From assembly GCF_018614195.1 (NCBI RefSeq), contig NZ_JAGGOT010000008.1, forward strand, positions 1 to 64,000: a stretch of 64,000 bases of DNA. Reading direction: 5' to 3'. Every line of letters begins with the position of its first letter. Position 1 is the first letter of the stretch. Below are positions 44,633 to 52,173 of this stretch, one piece after another. The notes below the pieces were generated by a model. That model saw only the letters and a program-made list of their open reading frames with translations, was not told the DNA's origin and did not search any database. Origin of the DNA: Streptomyces sp. ISL-43. GTDB lineage: Bacteria > Actinomycetota > Actinomycetes > Streptomycetales > Streptomycetaceae. Both the position numbers and the translations under genes were made by a program.

Positions 44633-44767
44633 CTACCGGTGGTAGGTGGTCGGGGCGTTGTTGGTGGTGCCGGTGGCGGCGAACGCCGTCACGCGCTGCT
44701 GGAGCCGGCGGACCGCCTCCGGGGTAACGGCCGCACTCGGCTTCGTCTGGGGCTTCGGTCGGTTCAT
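44633..44767 (-). CDS. 44-residue peptide, candidate RiPP precursor
   Basis: Starts MNRPKPQTKPSAAVTPEAV, continues with a helical RRLQQRVTAFAATG stretch and ends TTNNAPTTYHR. ATG 44765-44767 has GGAGG 6 nt upstream, the best ribosome site in the operon. It is bounded by hairpins on both sides. A basic helical leader and a short Thr/Asn-rich tail with one Tyr and one His fit a ribosomal peptide precursor processed by the neighbouring enzymes. The family is not known to me and the proposal rests on gene layout. Confidence 0.75.
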   Translation of the reverse strand: MNRPKPQTKPSAAVTPEAVRRLQQRVTAFAATGTTNNAPTTYHR

Positions 44768-44819
44768 GACGTGCCTCCATCACTTCGGTTTCTCGGCGGT
44801 GCGGATGCAGCCGCCGTTC

Positions 44820-44840
44820 CCCGCCGCCGCAAGCGGCGGG
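44820..44840 (-). terminator. hairpin before the peptide gene
   Basis: An 8-bp stem (44820-44827 with 44833-44840) and 5-nt loop in the 76-nt gap between the 27-residue gene and the peptide gene; an attenuator or a site of mRNA processing. Confidence 0.6.
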
Positions 44841-44843
44841 TGG

Positions 44844-44927
44844 TCAGTGGTCGGTGGCGAGCAGGAGACTGCCGATGACGGCGCAGCAGAGGATCACGTA
44901 GACGATCACGGCGATCCGCTGCCTCAC
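44844..44927 (-). CDS. 27-residue single-helix membrane peptide
   Basis: MRQRIAVIVYVILCC is followed by AVIGSLLLATDH: a basic start, one transmembrane helix and a short polar end. GTG 44925-44927 overlaps the DUF6415 stop (GTGA), indicating translational coupling. Too short for most gene finders. Role unknown; could anchor or protect, or be a small toxin-like peptide. Confidence 0.65.
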   Translation of the reverse strand: MRQRIAVIVYVILCCAVIGSLLLATDH

Positions 44928-45283
44928 TGTGTTGCCACCACGTTCGTGTCGTGCTGCGCATGACCGGCTTCGCTGGCGCGCTTCCGCCTCACCTGGCGTT
45001 CGATCAACAGGACGCGGCAGACACGGGCGAGGGCCCGCATGTGGATCCAGGCCCCGAGCCGCCCCTCGCCGGGCCCGTGCGACAGGAGCAGCTCGGCATC
45101 CGTACGGGCTTGGGTGCCATCGCCCGGCTCGCGGAGCAGCAGTCGTACGTGGCCGTAGAGCAGGTTCGTGGTCTCCCGTACCTCGCTGCCGGGTATCCGG
45201 TACGTGTCGGGCGTGAGGACTCGGGCGCACAGGGCACGGACGCTGTCTGCGACTTCCGGCGCTTGGGGGGCGGGCGACGTCAT
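44924..45283 (-). CDS. DUF6415-family protein of natural-product clusters
   Basis: A 119-residue, mostly helical protein: VADSVRALCARVLTPDT, then ETTNLLYGHVRLLLREPGDG and a helical end VRRKRASEAGHAQ. It resembles the DUF6415 group that annotators connect with natural-product loci, always small and of unknown role. ATG 45281-45283 overlaps the preceding stop (ATGA). Confidence 0.7.
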   Translation of the reverse strand: MTSPAPQAPEVADSVRALCARVLTPDTYRIPGSEVRETTNLLYGHVRLLLREPGDGTQARTDAELLLSHGPGEGRLGAWIHMRALARVCRVLLIERQVRRKRASEAGHAQHDTNVVATQ

Positions 45284-45486
45284 GTCGGGTGCCCCGCAGT
45301 CGCCTCCCGCATTCCGATCGCCCGGTCCAACTGCGCGTGCAGGACCTCCAGCTGGGCTGGGTCGAGGACGAGGGTCGTGGTCTCGGTGGTGCCGTCAAGG
45401 CGGTGCAGCGCGATCGGCAGGGTGGCCTGCTGGTCGTCGTGGTTGTACGTGATGTCGCGCCGGACCGGAGTTGCGTGGGTGATCAC
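45280..45486 (-). CDS. 68-residue hypothetical protein, first gene of the leftward cassette
   Basis: Starts at GTG 45484-45486 with GGGAGA upstream; sequence VITHATPVRRDITYNHDD, strand-rich, then LVLDPAQLEVLHAQLDRAIG, a helix. Family unknown. Overlaps DUF6415 by 4 nt. The 155-bp gap to the divergent XRE gene must hold both promoters. Confidence 0.65.
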   Translation of the reverse strand: MITHATPVRRDITYNHDDQQATLPIALHRLDGTTETTTLVLDPAQLEVLHAQLDRAIGMREATAGHPT

Positions 45487-45641
45487 GGGGCTCTCCCGGG
45501 GCTGTCTGAGCGGGGGCAGGAGTTCAGTCAACTCCGCTGCCAGATCCCCGAACAGGGCATTCCACTAGGCACGTTGTAGGCACGGACAAGGCAGAATCCC
45601 GCTAGGCTTCCGGGCGCCCAACTCGACCAGCGGACGGCGGG

Positions 45642-46955
45642 ATGATGGCGAACGAGACCCTGCGCCGGCTCAGGCGCAAGGAACGGTGGACGCAGGCACA
45701 GGCGGCGGCGCGGGTCTGCGCCCAGGTCCAGGCAGCCACGGGCCGCGACCCCGAGCTCGATGCGAACTGGATCTCCCGGCTGGAACGCGGAGCGATCACC
45801 TGGCCCTCCAGCGACTACCGGGCGGCGCTGTGCGTGGTGTTCCAGGTCGGCAGCGAGGCGGAACTGGGCCTGCACCCGAAGGGTGATCCGGCAGCGGTTC
45901 CTCCCACACAGGATGCGTCTTCGGCACCCGCCGATGAGACAACCAGCCTCCACGCCGACACGGAGCTGTCGGCCCGGCTCGCCCGGCTCGCTGCCGCGAC
46001 CAACGTCAACGGCTTGGTGCTGGAGCAGTTCGACGCCGACGTGGAGCGGCTCGCCAGGGATTTCGTCAGCCGCCCACTGTCCCTGCTGGTCCCGGAGATC
46101 CGCACCCTGCGCACGGACGTGTTCCAGTTACTCGAGGGCCGCCAGCACCCCGGTCAGACGCGGCACCTGTACGTGCTCGCGGGATGGCTGTCCGGCCTCG
46201 CGGCACACGTGTCTCTCGACCTCGGCCACCAGCCCTCCGCCTCCACCCATGCGCGGACCGTGGTGCAGTGCGCGGAGATCGCGGAGCACCCGAGGCTTCG
46301 AGCCTGGGCCCGCTCGTTCCAGTCGCTGTCTGCCTACTGGACGGGCGACTACCGGCGGGCCGCAGACCTGGCGCGGGCCGGATGTGCGGACGGCCGAGGG
46401 CCGGGCTCAGGAACGATCACAGCGCGACTGCTGAGTCTGGAGGCGCGGGCCCTCGCAGCCGGCGGGGACGAGCGCAGCGCGTTGCGCTCCCTCGCACTGG
46501 CCCATGAGGCCCGCAGCAGCGCGGAACCAGACGAGCTGCCTGGTGTCTTCTCCTTCCCCGAGGCGAAGCAATGGGCCTACACGGGCACCACGCTGCTGGC
46601 CGTCGGCGGCGATGAGAAGATCCAGCGGGCGATTGCGGCGTCCAACCGCGCGGTGGAGCTGTACCAGTCCGGGCCGGAAGGCGACCGGTCTTCCGGAGAC
46701 CTGCACGCCGCGCATCTCGACCTGGCCACCGCATACCTGGCAAGCGGCGAGGTCGAAGGCGCCGGTACGGAACTCGACGCGGTCCTCGGCACGGATCAGT
46801 ACACCGCGAGCATCACCATCAGGCTTCGCAAACTGGACACGCTCATCGGCACCGGGCCGTACCGTGACTCGCGGCCGGTGGTCGATCTCCGGGAGCACAT
46901 GCACGAGGTGACCGCCCGGCCCGCTCTCGCCAGCACACCCACGGAGCCGCGATGA
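45642..46955 (+). CDS. XRE regulator with TPR-like sensor domain
   Basis: A 437-residue regulator: N-terminal helix-turn-helix (residues about 5-70; LRRLRRKERWTQAQAAARV and NWISRLERGAITWP), a linker, then about 300 residues of helical hairpins resembling TPR repeats (for example ARSFQSLSAYWTGDYRRAAD). Similar XRE-TPR proteins regulate Streptomyces secondary metabolism. Divergent from the peptide cassette and coupled to the methyltransferase (ATGA overlap), so it is its likely pathway regulator. Confidence 0.87.
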   Translation: MMANETLRRLRRKERWTQAQAAARVCAQVQAATGRDPELDANWISRLERGAITWPSSDYRAALCVVFQVGSEAELGLHPKGDPAAVPPTQDASSAPADETTSLHADTELSARLARLAAATNVNGLVLEQFDADVERLARDFVSRPLSLLVPEIRTLRTDVFQLLEGRQHPGQTRHLYVLAGWLSGLAAHVSLDLGHQPSASTHARTVVQCAEIAEHPRLRAWARSFQSLSAYWTGDYRRAADLARAGCADGRGPGSGTITARLLSLEARALAAGGDERSALRSLALAHEARSSAEPDELPGVFSFPEAKQWAYTGTTLLAVGGDEKIQRAIAASNRAVELYQSGPEGDRSSGDLHAAHLDLATAYLASGEVEGAGTELDAVLGTDQYTASITIRLRKLDTLIGTGPYRDSRPVVDLREHMHEVTARPALASTPTEPR

Positions 46956-47773
46956 CCACCCAGCCCACGAACGACCCTTCCGTGACCGACCGGCGCCTGC
47001 TCTCCACACAGGCGTACGGCAACGGCCAGCACCTCGCAGCCCGCCAGTCCCTCTACCAGTGGCAGACCCCGCGACACGACCTCCCCGGCATCGTCGTCAA
47101 CGAGCTGGCCGGCATACGCGGGGCAGTAGCGGACGTGGGTTGCGGAAACGGGAAATTCGTGCAGCGGGTACGCGCCGAACGGCCGGACCTGACCGTGCTC
47201 CCCATGGACATCTCCCCCGGCATCCTGGCGGGCATCGCAGGAGCCGTGGCCGCGGACGTCCAGCGGCTCCCGGTCGCGGACGGAGCGCTGGGCGCGGTCC
47301 TGGCCATGCACATGCTCTACCACGTTGAGGACCAGGCCCGAGCCGCCCAGGAACTGGGCCGCGTCCTGGCCAGGGGCGGCATCGCCATCGCCTCCACCAA
47401 CAGCAGGACCGACAAACGTGAACTGGAGGACCTCTGGCGACGAGCCGCCGGCGACGTCCTCGGCATCCCGCAGGGCCCGGCACGAGTACAGCTCTCCGCC
47501 CGCTTCACCCTGGAAGACGCCCCCGCCGTCCTCGGCAACATCTTCGCGGATGTGCAGACGATCCCCCTACCGGGAGTGATCGAAGTGACCGACCCCGGAC
47601 CAGTGGTCGCTCACCTGGCCTCCTACGAGGCGTGGGCCGACCAAATGGGCGTCCCGTTCAAGGAGACGATCGACCGGTCCCGAGAACTGGTGGATGAAAC
47701 CATCCGAGCGGAGGGCGCGTTCCGGGTCACCTGCCTTGGCGGAATCCTGGTCTGCCAAGCAGCGCACGTTTAG
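46952..47773 (+). CDS. class I SAM-dependent methyltransferase
   Basis: A 273-residue methyltransferase of the Methyltransf_11 type: motif I VADVGCGNGKFVQRV (from residue 59), motif II around LPMDISPGILAGIAG, and PVADGALGAVLAMHMLYHVED. Substrate unknown; may modify the peptide or a partner compound. Starts inside the XRE stop codon. Confidence 0.9.
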   Translation: MTTQPTNDPSVTDRRLLSTQAYGNGQHLAARQSLYQWQTPRHDLPGIVVNELAGIRGAVADVGCGNGKFVQRVRAERPDLTVLPMDISPGILAGIAGAVAADVQRLPVADGALGAVLAMHMLYHVEDQARAAQELGRVLARGGIAIASTNSRTDKRELEDLWRRAAGDVLGIPQGPARVQLSARFTLEDAPAVLGNIFADVQTIPLPGVIEVTDPGPVVAHLASYEAWADQMGVPFKETIDRSRELVDETIRAEGAFRVTCLGGILVCQAAHV

Positions 47774-47946
47774 GCCGCGACCTTCTGGAAGTTGCAGTCA
47801 AGTCACGAGGACACGCTCAGACCCGCCAGCGCCCAGGACACCCGGACACCGCGGCTGGCTCTCGGGGTTGGAGAGGCATCCTGCCCGCGTTGTCAGTGCC
47901 ATCCGGCACGATGGACGTGGTACCGATCGAGACCTGTGGGGATGCA

Positions 47947-49887
47947 ATGAGTGGGATGGACCCGCGTTCAGGACTTCCTGTCGAGTTCCTTCGCGCCGTC
48001 GTTTCGGAGGCTGGACCCGACTCTCCTCCGGCGCGCGCCGCCCTGGAGCGCGTCCGCACCATGCCCCAGGACGCCGCGCACGATGACCTTGTGTTGGCCC
48101 TCTTGCAAGGGGCGCTCCGCGATGCAGCACCCGAGTGGCTGATCCAGACCGCGATCGAGAAAGACCTGGAGCGGAGCGCCAAGCCCTACGGCGGTCCATC
48201 CGTGGACCTGGTGTCCGCTGCCCTTTCGCACCCCTCCTGCATGCATGAACGGCGAGTAGAGGCTCTGCGTCGTTGTTCCGTCTCCCAACTTGCAGCGCTG
48301 GGCCAAGCCGAATATGGGGAGCCGGTCGCCCACGGTGTGGCTTCCGAGCTGCGGGACAGAGGGGCCCACAGCCGGCCCATGACACCGGAGCAGCTGGCGG
48401 AACCAGGTGACGCCCAACTGATCTTGCGGCAATCGGCGCTGCATGACGTGGTCTTCGCGGCAGCCCTCGATCTCCTGCCGACGTTCCCCCGTCCCGCGAA
48501 GCGAGGGGATGGAGAAGACTTCGACGCCTGGTACGACGCGCATACAGCCGCCCTGGATGCCTGGCGCGCAATGTGGGAACAGGTGGTCTCCACCCATACC
48601 CACCGCCACCGGCAGCTCGTCGAGTGGGCTGCGGAATCCCGCGCCGACGGCACCATTCGTCGGCATCTCCTCAGCACCCTCCCGTGGCAAGTCGAGCCGA
48701 GCCTCCTGGAGGAGATCGCCAACGATGACCTCGCACGCTTCGGGGACAGCCTGCTGATCACACGGCTGTGCCGGATGTTCAGGGACGGCGCCTCCGAACA
48801 GGAGGTGCGTTCCCACTTCTCTGATGAGATCGAACCTCTGACACCCAAGCGCAGGCGCCATGTCGAGGAGTACCTCTCCGACGTGGTGGGCATCCGAGAG
48901 TACGGCGAACACGCTGCCACCTCGTGGATGGAAAGTTCAGCGGAGGACGGCTGGCGGTACATCCTCAACCCCACGGACGCGAAGCATCGGTACGGCGAGC
49001 CTCACACCTGGCGCTCTCCGGACGATCTCCTGCGCACCCTGGGCGAGCGATTCGCGAGGGCCGGCGTGGAAGCACTAATGCTGTGGGAACCTCATAAGGA
49101 CACGGTGTTCCCCAGCCCGCGCGACCTGCGCTGGGTGCACTCCACCCTGGTCCACCTGCCCAGCGTCTCGGGCGATGTGGAGGAGCGGGTGCGCGCGGTA
49201 CTCAAGGCGTCCCGCCCGGATCCACACGCCCGGCTACGGACACATGACTACGCAGCCCTCGACAACGAGCGAAAGCTGTCCGAGCTCCGGACCGCAATCG
49301 AGCGGATCATCGGCGATCCTGCGGCAGCGGCCCGCAAAGCAGCACTTGGTGATCCGAAGAGCGTTACCGTACGGGATCTCGCGGGCGCGTCCGAAGAAGT
49401 ACTGGAGGACTACCTGGAGCGCCACGCTGGAAACAGCGACCTTGTCGAGAAGGCGCTCCTCGCCTTCGCTTCACGCTCCTACCGGTCAAAGCCCACATTC
49501 AGAGAGGTGCTGGCCCGCCACGCCACTCCCCAGAGCGCTCTGCTGGACATCACCACCGACCTCCGCCGCCGTCTCGGCGGCTCGCCCAACTACCGGGAGG
49601 CATGGACGCGGGAAGTGCTCGCCTTGCCGGACAGCAGCCCAGAGCTGATCCGGGCGCTTCCGGCATGGACGGCGCTCACCATCGGAGGAGGCTCACGCTA
49701 CGGGGCCGCGCACAAGGCCGTCACCGCAGTCGTGATGCACTCCCTCGGCGACAGCAACGAGGCCTGGGCCCGATTCGCCTCAAGCCCAGCCTCCTATTCA
49801 GGGCCCACGGCCTGGCTCCGGCTCGGGGACATCCTGGACGCCTCCATCAACGGCACCCCATGGCCCACTCCGCCGACCGCCAAGTAG
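47947..49887 (+). CDS. 646-residue protein of unknown function at the island edge
   Basis: A soluble, mainly helical protein without signal, membrane segment or catalytic motif that I recognise. Repeating helical units (for example SCMHERRVEALRRCSVSQL, RRHLLSTLPWQVEPSLLEEI, GNSDLVEKALLAFAS) suggest a HEAT/ARM-like solenoid. ATG 47947 has GGGGA nearby; GTG 47890 would add 19 residues. Upstream is a GTGCC-N4-GGCAC repeat (47896-47909). It is monocistronic and lies next to the tRNA-like remnant, where cargo genes of integrated elements often sit; a defence role is conceivable but unsupported. Confidence 0.7.
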   Translation: MSGMDPRSGLPVEFLRAVVSEAGPDSPPARAALERVRTMPQDAAHDDLVLALLQGALRDAAPEWLIQTAIEKDLERSAKPYGGPSVDLVSAALSHPSCMHERRVEALRRCSVSQLAALGQAEYGEPVAHGVASELRDRGAHSRPMTPEQLAEPGDAQLILRQSALHDVVFAAALDLLPTFPRPAKRGDGEDFDAWYDAHTAALDAWRAMWEQVVSTHTHRHRQLVEWAAESRADGTIRRHLLSTLPWQVEPSLLEEIANDDLARFGDSLLITRLCRMFRDGASEQEVRSHFSDEIEPLTPKRRRHVEEYLSDVVGIREYGEHAATSWMESSAEDGWRYILNPTDAKHRYGEPHTWRSPDDLLRTLGERFARAGVEALMLWEPHKDTVFPSPRDLRWVHSTLVHLPSVSGDVEERVRAVLKASRPDPHARLRTHDYAALDNERKLSELRTAIERIIGDPAAAARKAALGDPKSVTVRDLAGASEEVLEDYLERHAGNSDLVEKALLAFASRSYRSKPTFREVLARHATPQSALLDITTDLRRRLGGSPNYREAWTREVLALPDSSPELIRALPAWTALTIGGGSRYGAAHKAVTAVVMHSLGDSNEAWARFASSPASYSGPTAWLRLGDILDASINGTPWPTPPTAK

Positions 49888-50296
49888 GACCGCATAGTAT
49901 TCCGGACTCGATCGCCCGGAGACCGTGCGAGTTGGTCGCGGTTCCGGTCGCATTGGCTCCCGTCCGGACGCGCGTTGACGGCGAGGGACGCGCCTGCGGC
50001 GAGTTGGGCGTGGAACTCGGCGGGGCAAGTGCTTGGTTGTCCCTGACCAAGAAGCCAGCGATGCGTGAGCGGACGTGATGGCAAGGCTGAGTCCGGGACG
50101 GATTGAGCGGTACGCCGAACCGGTCTGACCAGGCGTTTCCGGACATCGCCCGACCGAACGGCACGGCCCGGCATGATCTTGCCGGGACTTTTAGTCCGAT
50201 GGTTGTCGGTTCGAGTCCGACATGGCCTACTGCTCGCGGGCGAGGGTTGACCCCTCGAATGCGCTGCTCCCAGGCCCGCTGACCTGCGCAACCTCA
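49888..50296 (+). other. 409-bp non-coding right boundary of the island
   Basis: No gene is supported on either strand. It contains the tRNA-like 3' half at 50183-50228 and degenerate sequence before it. The change from island to resident pirin gene occurs here. Confidence 0.6.
50183..50228 (+). pseudogene. 3' half of a tRNA (Lys-UUU-like), candidate att remnant
   Basis: An anticodon loop CTTTTAG (50188-50194, anticodon TTT) is followed by stem/variable bases, a perfect T arm GTCGG-TTCGAGT-CCGAC (50205-50221) and an acceptor-like ATGGCCT. No D arm or 5' acceptor strand is found, and the anticodon stem pairs at only three of five positions. This is the part of a tRNA that integrative elements duplicate as attachment site. 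The Lys assignment depends on reading the loop correctly. Confidence 0.65.
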
Positions 50297-51286
50297 TTAC
50301 GCCGACCCGGCGCCCCGGTGGCCGAGGCCGGTGTGCTCGGCGGCCGGGATCGTTCCCAGGCGGCCCGCCTGGAAGTCGTCGAACGCCTGCTGGAGTTCGT
50401 GCTTGCTATTCATGACGAACGGGCCGTAGTGCGCCATCGGCTCGCGGATGGGCAGGCCGCCGAGCAGGACCACCTCGAAGTTCTCGCTGCGCGAGTCCTG
50501 CGACTCGTCGGCACGGATCGTGAGCGAGTCGCCGTCGCCGAAGACGACCGACTGACCCATACGGAACGGGCGGCGCTCGGCGCCGGCCGCGCCACTGCCC
50601 GCGAGGCCGTACGCGAGGGCGTTGAAGTCGGGCCGCCAGGGCAGCGTGACCTCGGCGCCCGGGTTCACCGTCGCGTGGATCATCGTGATCGGGGTGTGGG
50701 TGGCGCCGGGGCCGTCGTGGCCCGCGACGTCGCCCGCGATCAGGCGGATCAGGGCGCCGCCGTCCTGCGAGGCGAGCAGCTTCACCGTGCCACCACGGAT
50801 GTCCTGGTACTTCGGCGCGATCATCTTGTCCTTGGCGGGCAGGTTCACCCACAGCTGGAGCCCGTGGAAGAGGCCACCGGACATGACCAGTTCCTCCGGC
50901 GGGGTCTCGATGTGCAGGAGGCCGGAGCCCGCCGTCATCCACTGGGTGTCGCCGTTGGTGATGACGCCACCGCCGCCGTGCGAGTCACGGTGGATGAAGG
51001 TGCCGTCGATGATGTACGTGACGGTCTCGAAGCCGCGGTGCGGGTGCCACGGGGTCCCCTTCGGTTCCCCGGCTCCATAGTCCACCTCGCCCATCTGGTC
51101 CATCATGATGAACGGGTCGAGGTACTGGTAGTCGATCCCGGCGAACGCGCGACGTACCGGGAATCCCTCGCCCTCGAAACCACCCGGGGCGGTCGTGACG
51201 GCCAGCACCTTGCGGGCGGTCGTCTCCTGGGCGGGCTCGGCGACGCGGGGGAGCGCCAACGGGTTCTCCACAGTCACTGCAGGCAT
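50297..51286 (-). CDS. pirin-family protein, intact copy
   Basis: A 329-residue pirin: N-terminal cupin with metal-site region GTPWHPHRGFETVTYIIDG and DTQWMTAGSGLLHIETPPEE, C-terminal cupin, and the conserved end NSKHELQQAFDDFQAGRLG. Pirins bind Fe/Cu and act as redox-sensing regulators or quercetinase-like enzymes. ATG 51284-51286 has AAGGAGG. The upstream AGTTTAGTTGAAACCCGAAC (about 51311-51330) is AT-rich with AGTT/AACT half-sites and could be a regulator site. Roughly four-fifths identical by eye to the truncated copy at 33361. Confidence 0.93.
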   Translation of the reverse strand: MPAVTVENPLALPRVAEPAQETTARKVLAVTTAPGGFEGEGFPVRRAFAGIDYQYLDPFIMMDQMGEVDYGAGEPKGTPWHPHRGFETVTYIIDGTFIHRDSHGGGGVITNGDTQWMTAGSGLLHIETPPEELVMSGGLFHGLQLWVNLPAKDKMIAPKYQDIRGGTVKLLASQDGGALIRLIAGDVAGHDGPGATHTPITMIHATVNPGAEVTLPWRPDFNALAYGLAGSGAAGAERRPFRMGQSVVFGDGDSLTIRADESQDSRSENFEVVLLGGLPIREPMAHYGPFVMNSKHELQQAFDDFQAGRLGTIPAAEHTGLGHRGAGSA

Positions 51287-51406
51287 GGTCGGAACCTCCT
51301 TCTGGCGTCGAGTTTAGTTGAAACCCGAACTTTCTGCCACCCGACAGAACAGAGGAGGCCCCGGGGGAATTCCCCGGGGCCGGTGGCTCCGCGCTACGCC
51401 TGGGAC

Positions 51407-51577
51407 TCAGCCGCTGCAGGACGGGTTCGCGTAGCGGCACAGGCTGGCCGTAGCGGCCTCGGCCGGGGCCGCGGCGAGGGCGCCCACGCCCACGGCCAGC
51501 GCCACCGTGGCCAGCACGGCGGCCGCCTTCGCGCGAAGCTGCGTACGCGTGGTGGAAGTCCTACGAGTACGAGTCAT
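51407..51577 (-). CDS. 56-residue secreted peptide, truncated paralogue
   Basis: Signal peptide MTRTRRTSTTRTQLRAKAAA and following hydrophobic helix, ending AEAA, then a mature part of only about 14 residues, TASLCRYANPSCSG, with two Cys. The LCRYxNxxxC pattern is the same as in the next gene upstream (WLCRYSNGTNC), so this is a shortened copy in which the central domain is missing. Translation start ATG 51575-51577. Confidence 0.7.
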   Translation of the reverse strand: MTRTRRTSTTRTQLRAKAAAVLATVALAVGVGALAAAPAEAATASLCRYANPSCSG

Positions 51578-51663
51578 TGCTGTCTCCTCATGTCGACATC
51601 GAGATCGAGATCGAGTGCGGTGGGTTGCGGGGGACCCCCCGTCCGGCCCCCGCACCACCGCTG

Positions 51664-51690
51664 TTCGGGACTCGCGGCCGCCGCCGCGAT
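51664..51690. repeat. 27-bp direct repeat, copy 1, with internal hairpin
   Basis: Differs from copy 2 at one base. Contains TCGCGGC-CGCC-GCCGCGA, so it probably terminates the leftward gene that ends just upstream on that strand. Its recurrence at equal distance from both small secreted genes shows that gene plus terminator were duplicated together. Confidence 0.7.
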
Positions 51691-51714
51691 CCCTTCGGCC
51701 AGGCCCGAAAACCC

Positions 51715-52077
51715 CTACGGCTCGATCGAGACCGAGTTGAACGGGGTCATGTTGAGCACCAGCGCAGGGCCCGGCCAGACCGCGTAGTCACAGTTGGTGC
51801 CGTTGGAGTACCGGCACAGCCAGATCTTCCAGCCGTCGGTCTGGTTGTTCTTGACCAGGTGGTTGCCCTCGTAGCCGTAGATCTTGTAGGCGCCCGCGTT
51901 CCTCCACATGTCGCGGATCCCGCTGTCCGCGGTGGTGCCCCAGTAGATGCAGGCGTACCCGCTCGGGCAGTAGGTCGCGGCCTCGGCGGGGGTCGCCGCC
52001 AGGACCCCCGTACCCAGCGCCATCACCCCCGTGGCCGCCACTGCCGCGAGCTTCGTGCGGAACGACGTACGTGACAT
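51715..52077 (-). CDS. secreted I36-inhibitor-like small protein
   Basis: A 120-residue exported protein: signal peptide (to about residue 33, AEAAT), then YCPSGYACIYWGTTADSG, which matches the Cys-x2-Gly-x2-Cys opening of peptidase-inhibitor I36/gamma-crystallin-like secreted proteins, and a C-terminal WLCRYSNGTNCDY stretch. Four Cys in the mature part suggest two disulfides. Inhibitor activity is not established. Start ATG 52075-52077 with AGGGGGA upstream. Confidence 0.8.
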   Translation of the reverse strand: MSRTSFRTKLAAVAATGVMALGTGVLAATPAEAATYCPSGYACIYWGTTADSGIRDMWRNAGAYKIYGYEGNHLVKNNQTDGWKIWLCRYSNGTNCDYAVWPGPALVLNMTPFNSVSIEP

Positions 52078-52124
52078 CACAGTCCCCCTGTCAGTAGGAG
52101 CGGGGTTGCCCCGCAACACCGATC

Positions 52125-52151
52125 TTCGGGAGTCGCGGCCGCCGCCGCGAT
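52125..52151. repeat. 27-bp direct repeat, copy 2
   Basis: Second copy of the element at 51664-51690 (26 of 27 bases), lying just beyond the stop of the DUF5937 regulator gene on the minus strand and before the I36-like gene. Confidence 0.7.
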
Positions 52152-52173
52152 GGTTTCGGTGGTGGCCGAAAGG

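Noticed and set aside
42198..44878. Rightward frames of 300 and 600 codons opposite the MBL and APH-like genes
   Set aside because: Antisense shadows; the leftward genes have catalytic motifs and coupled starts.
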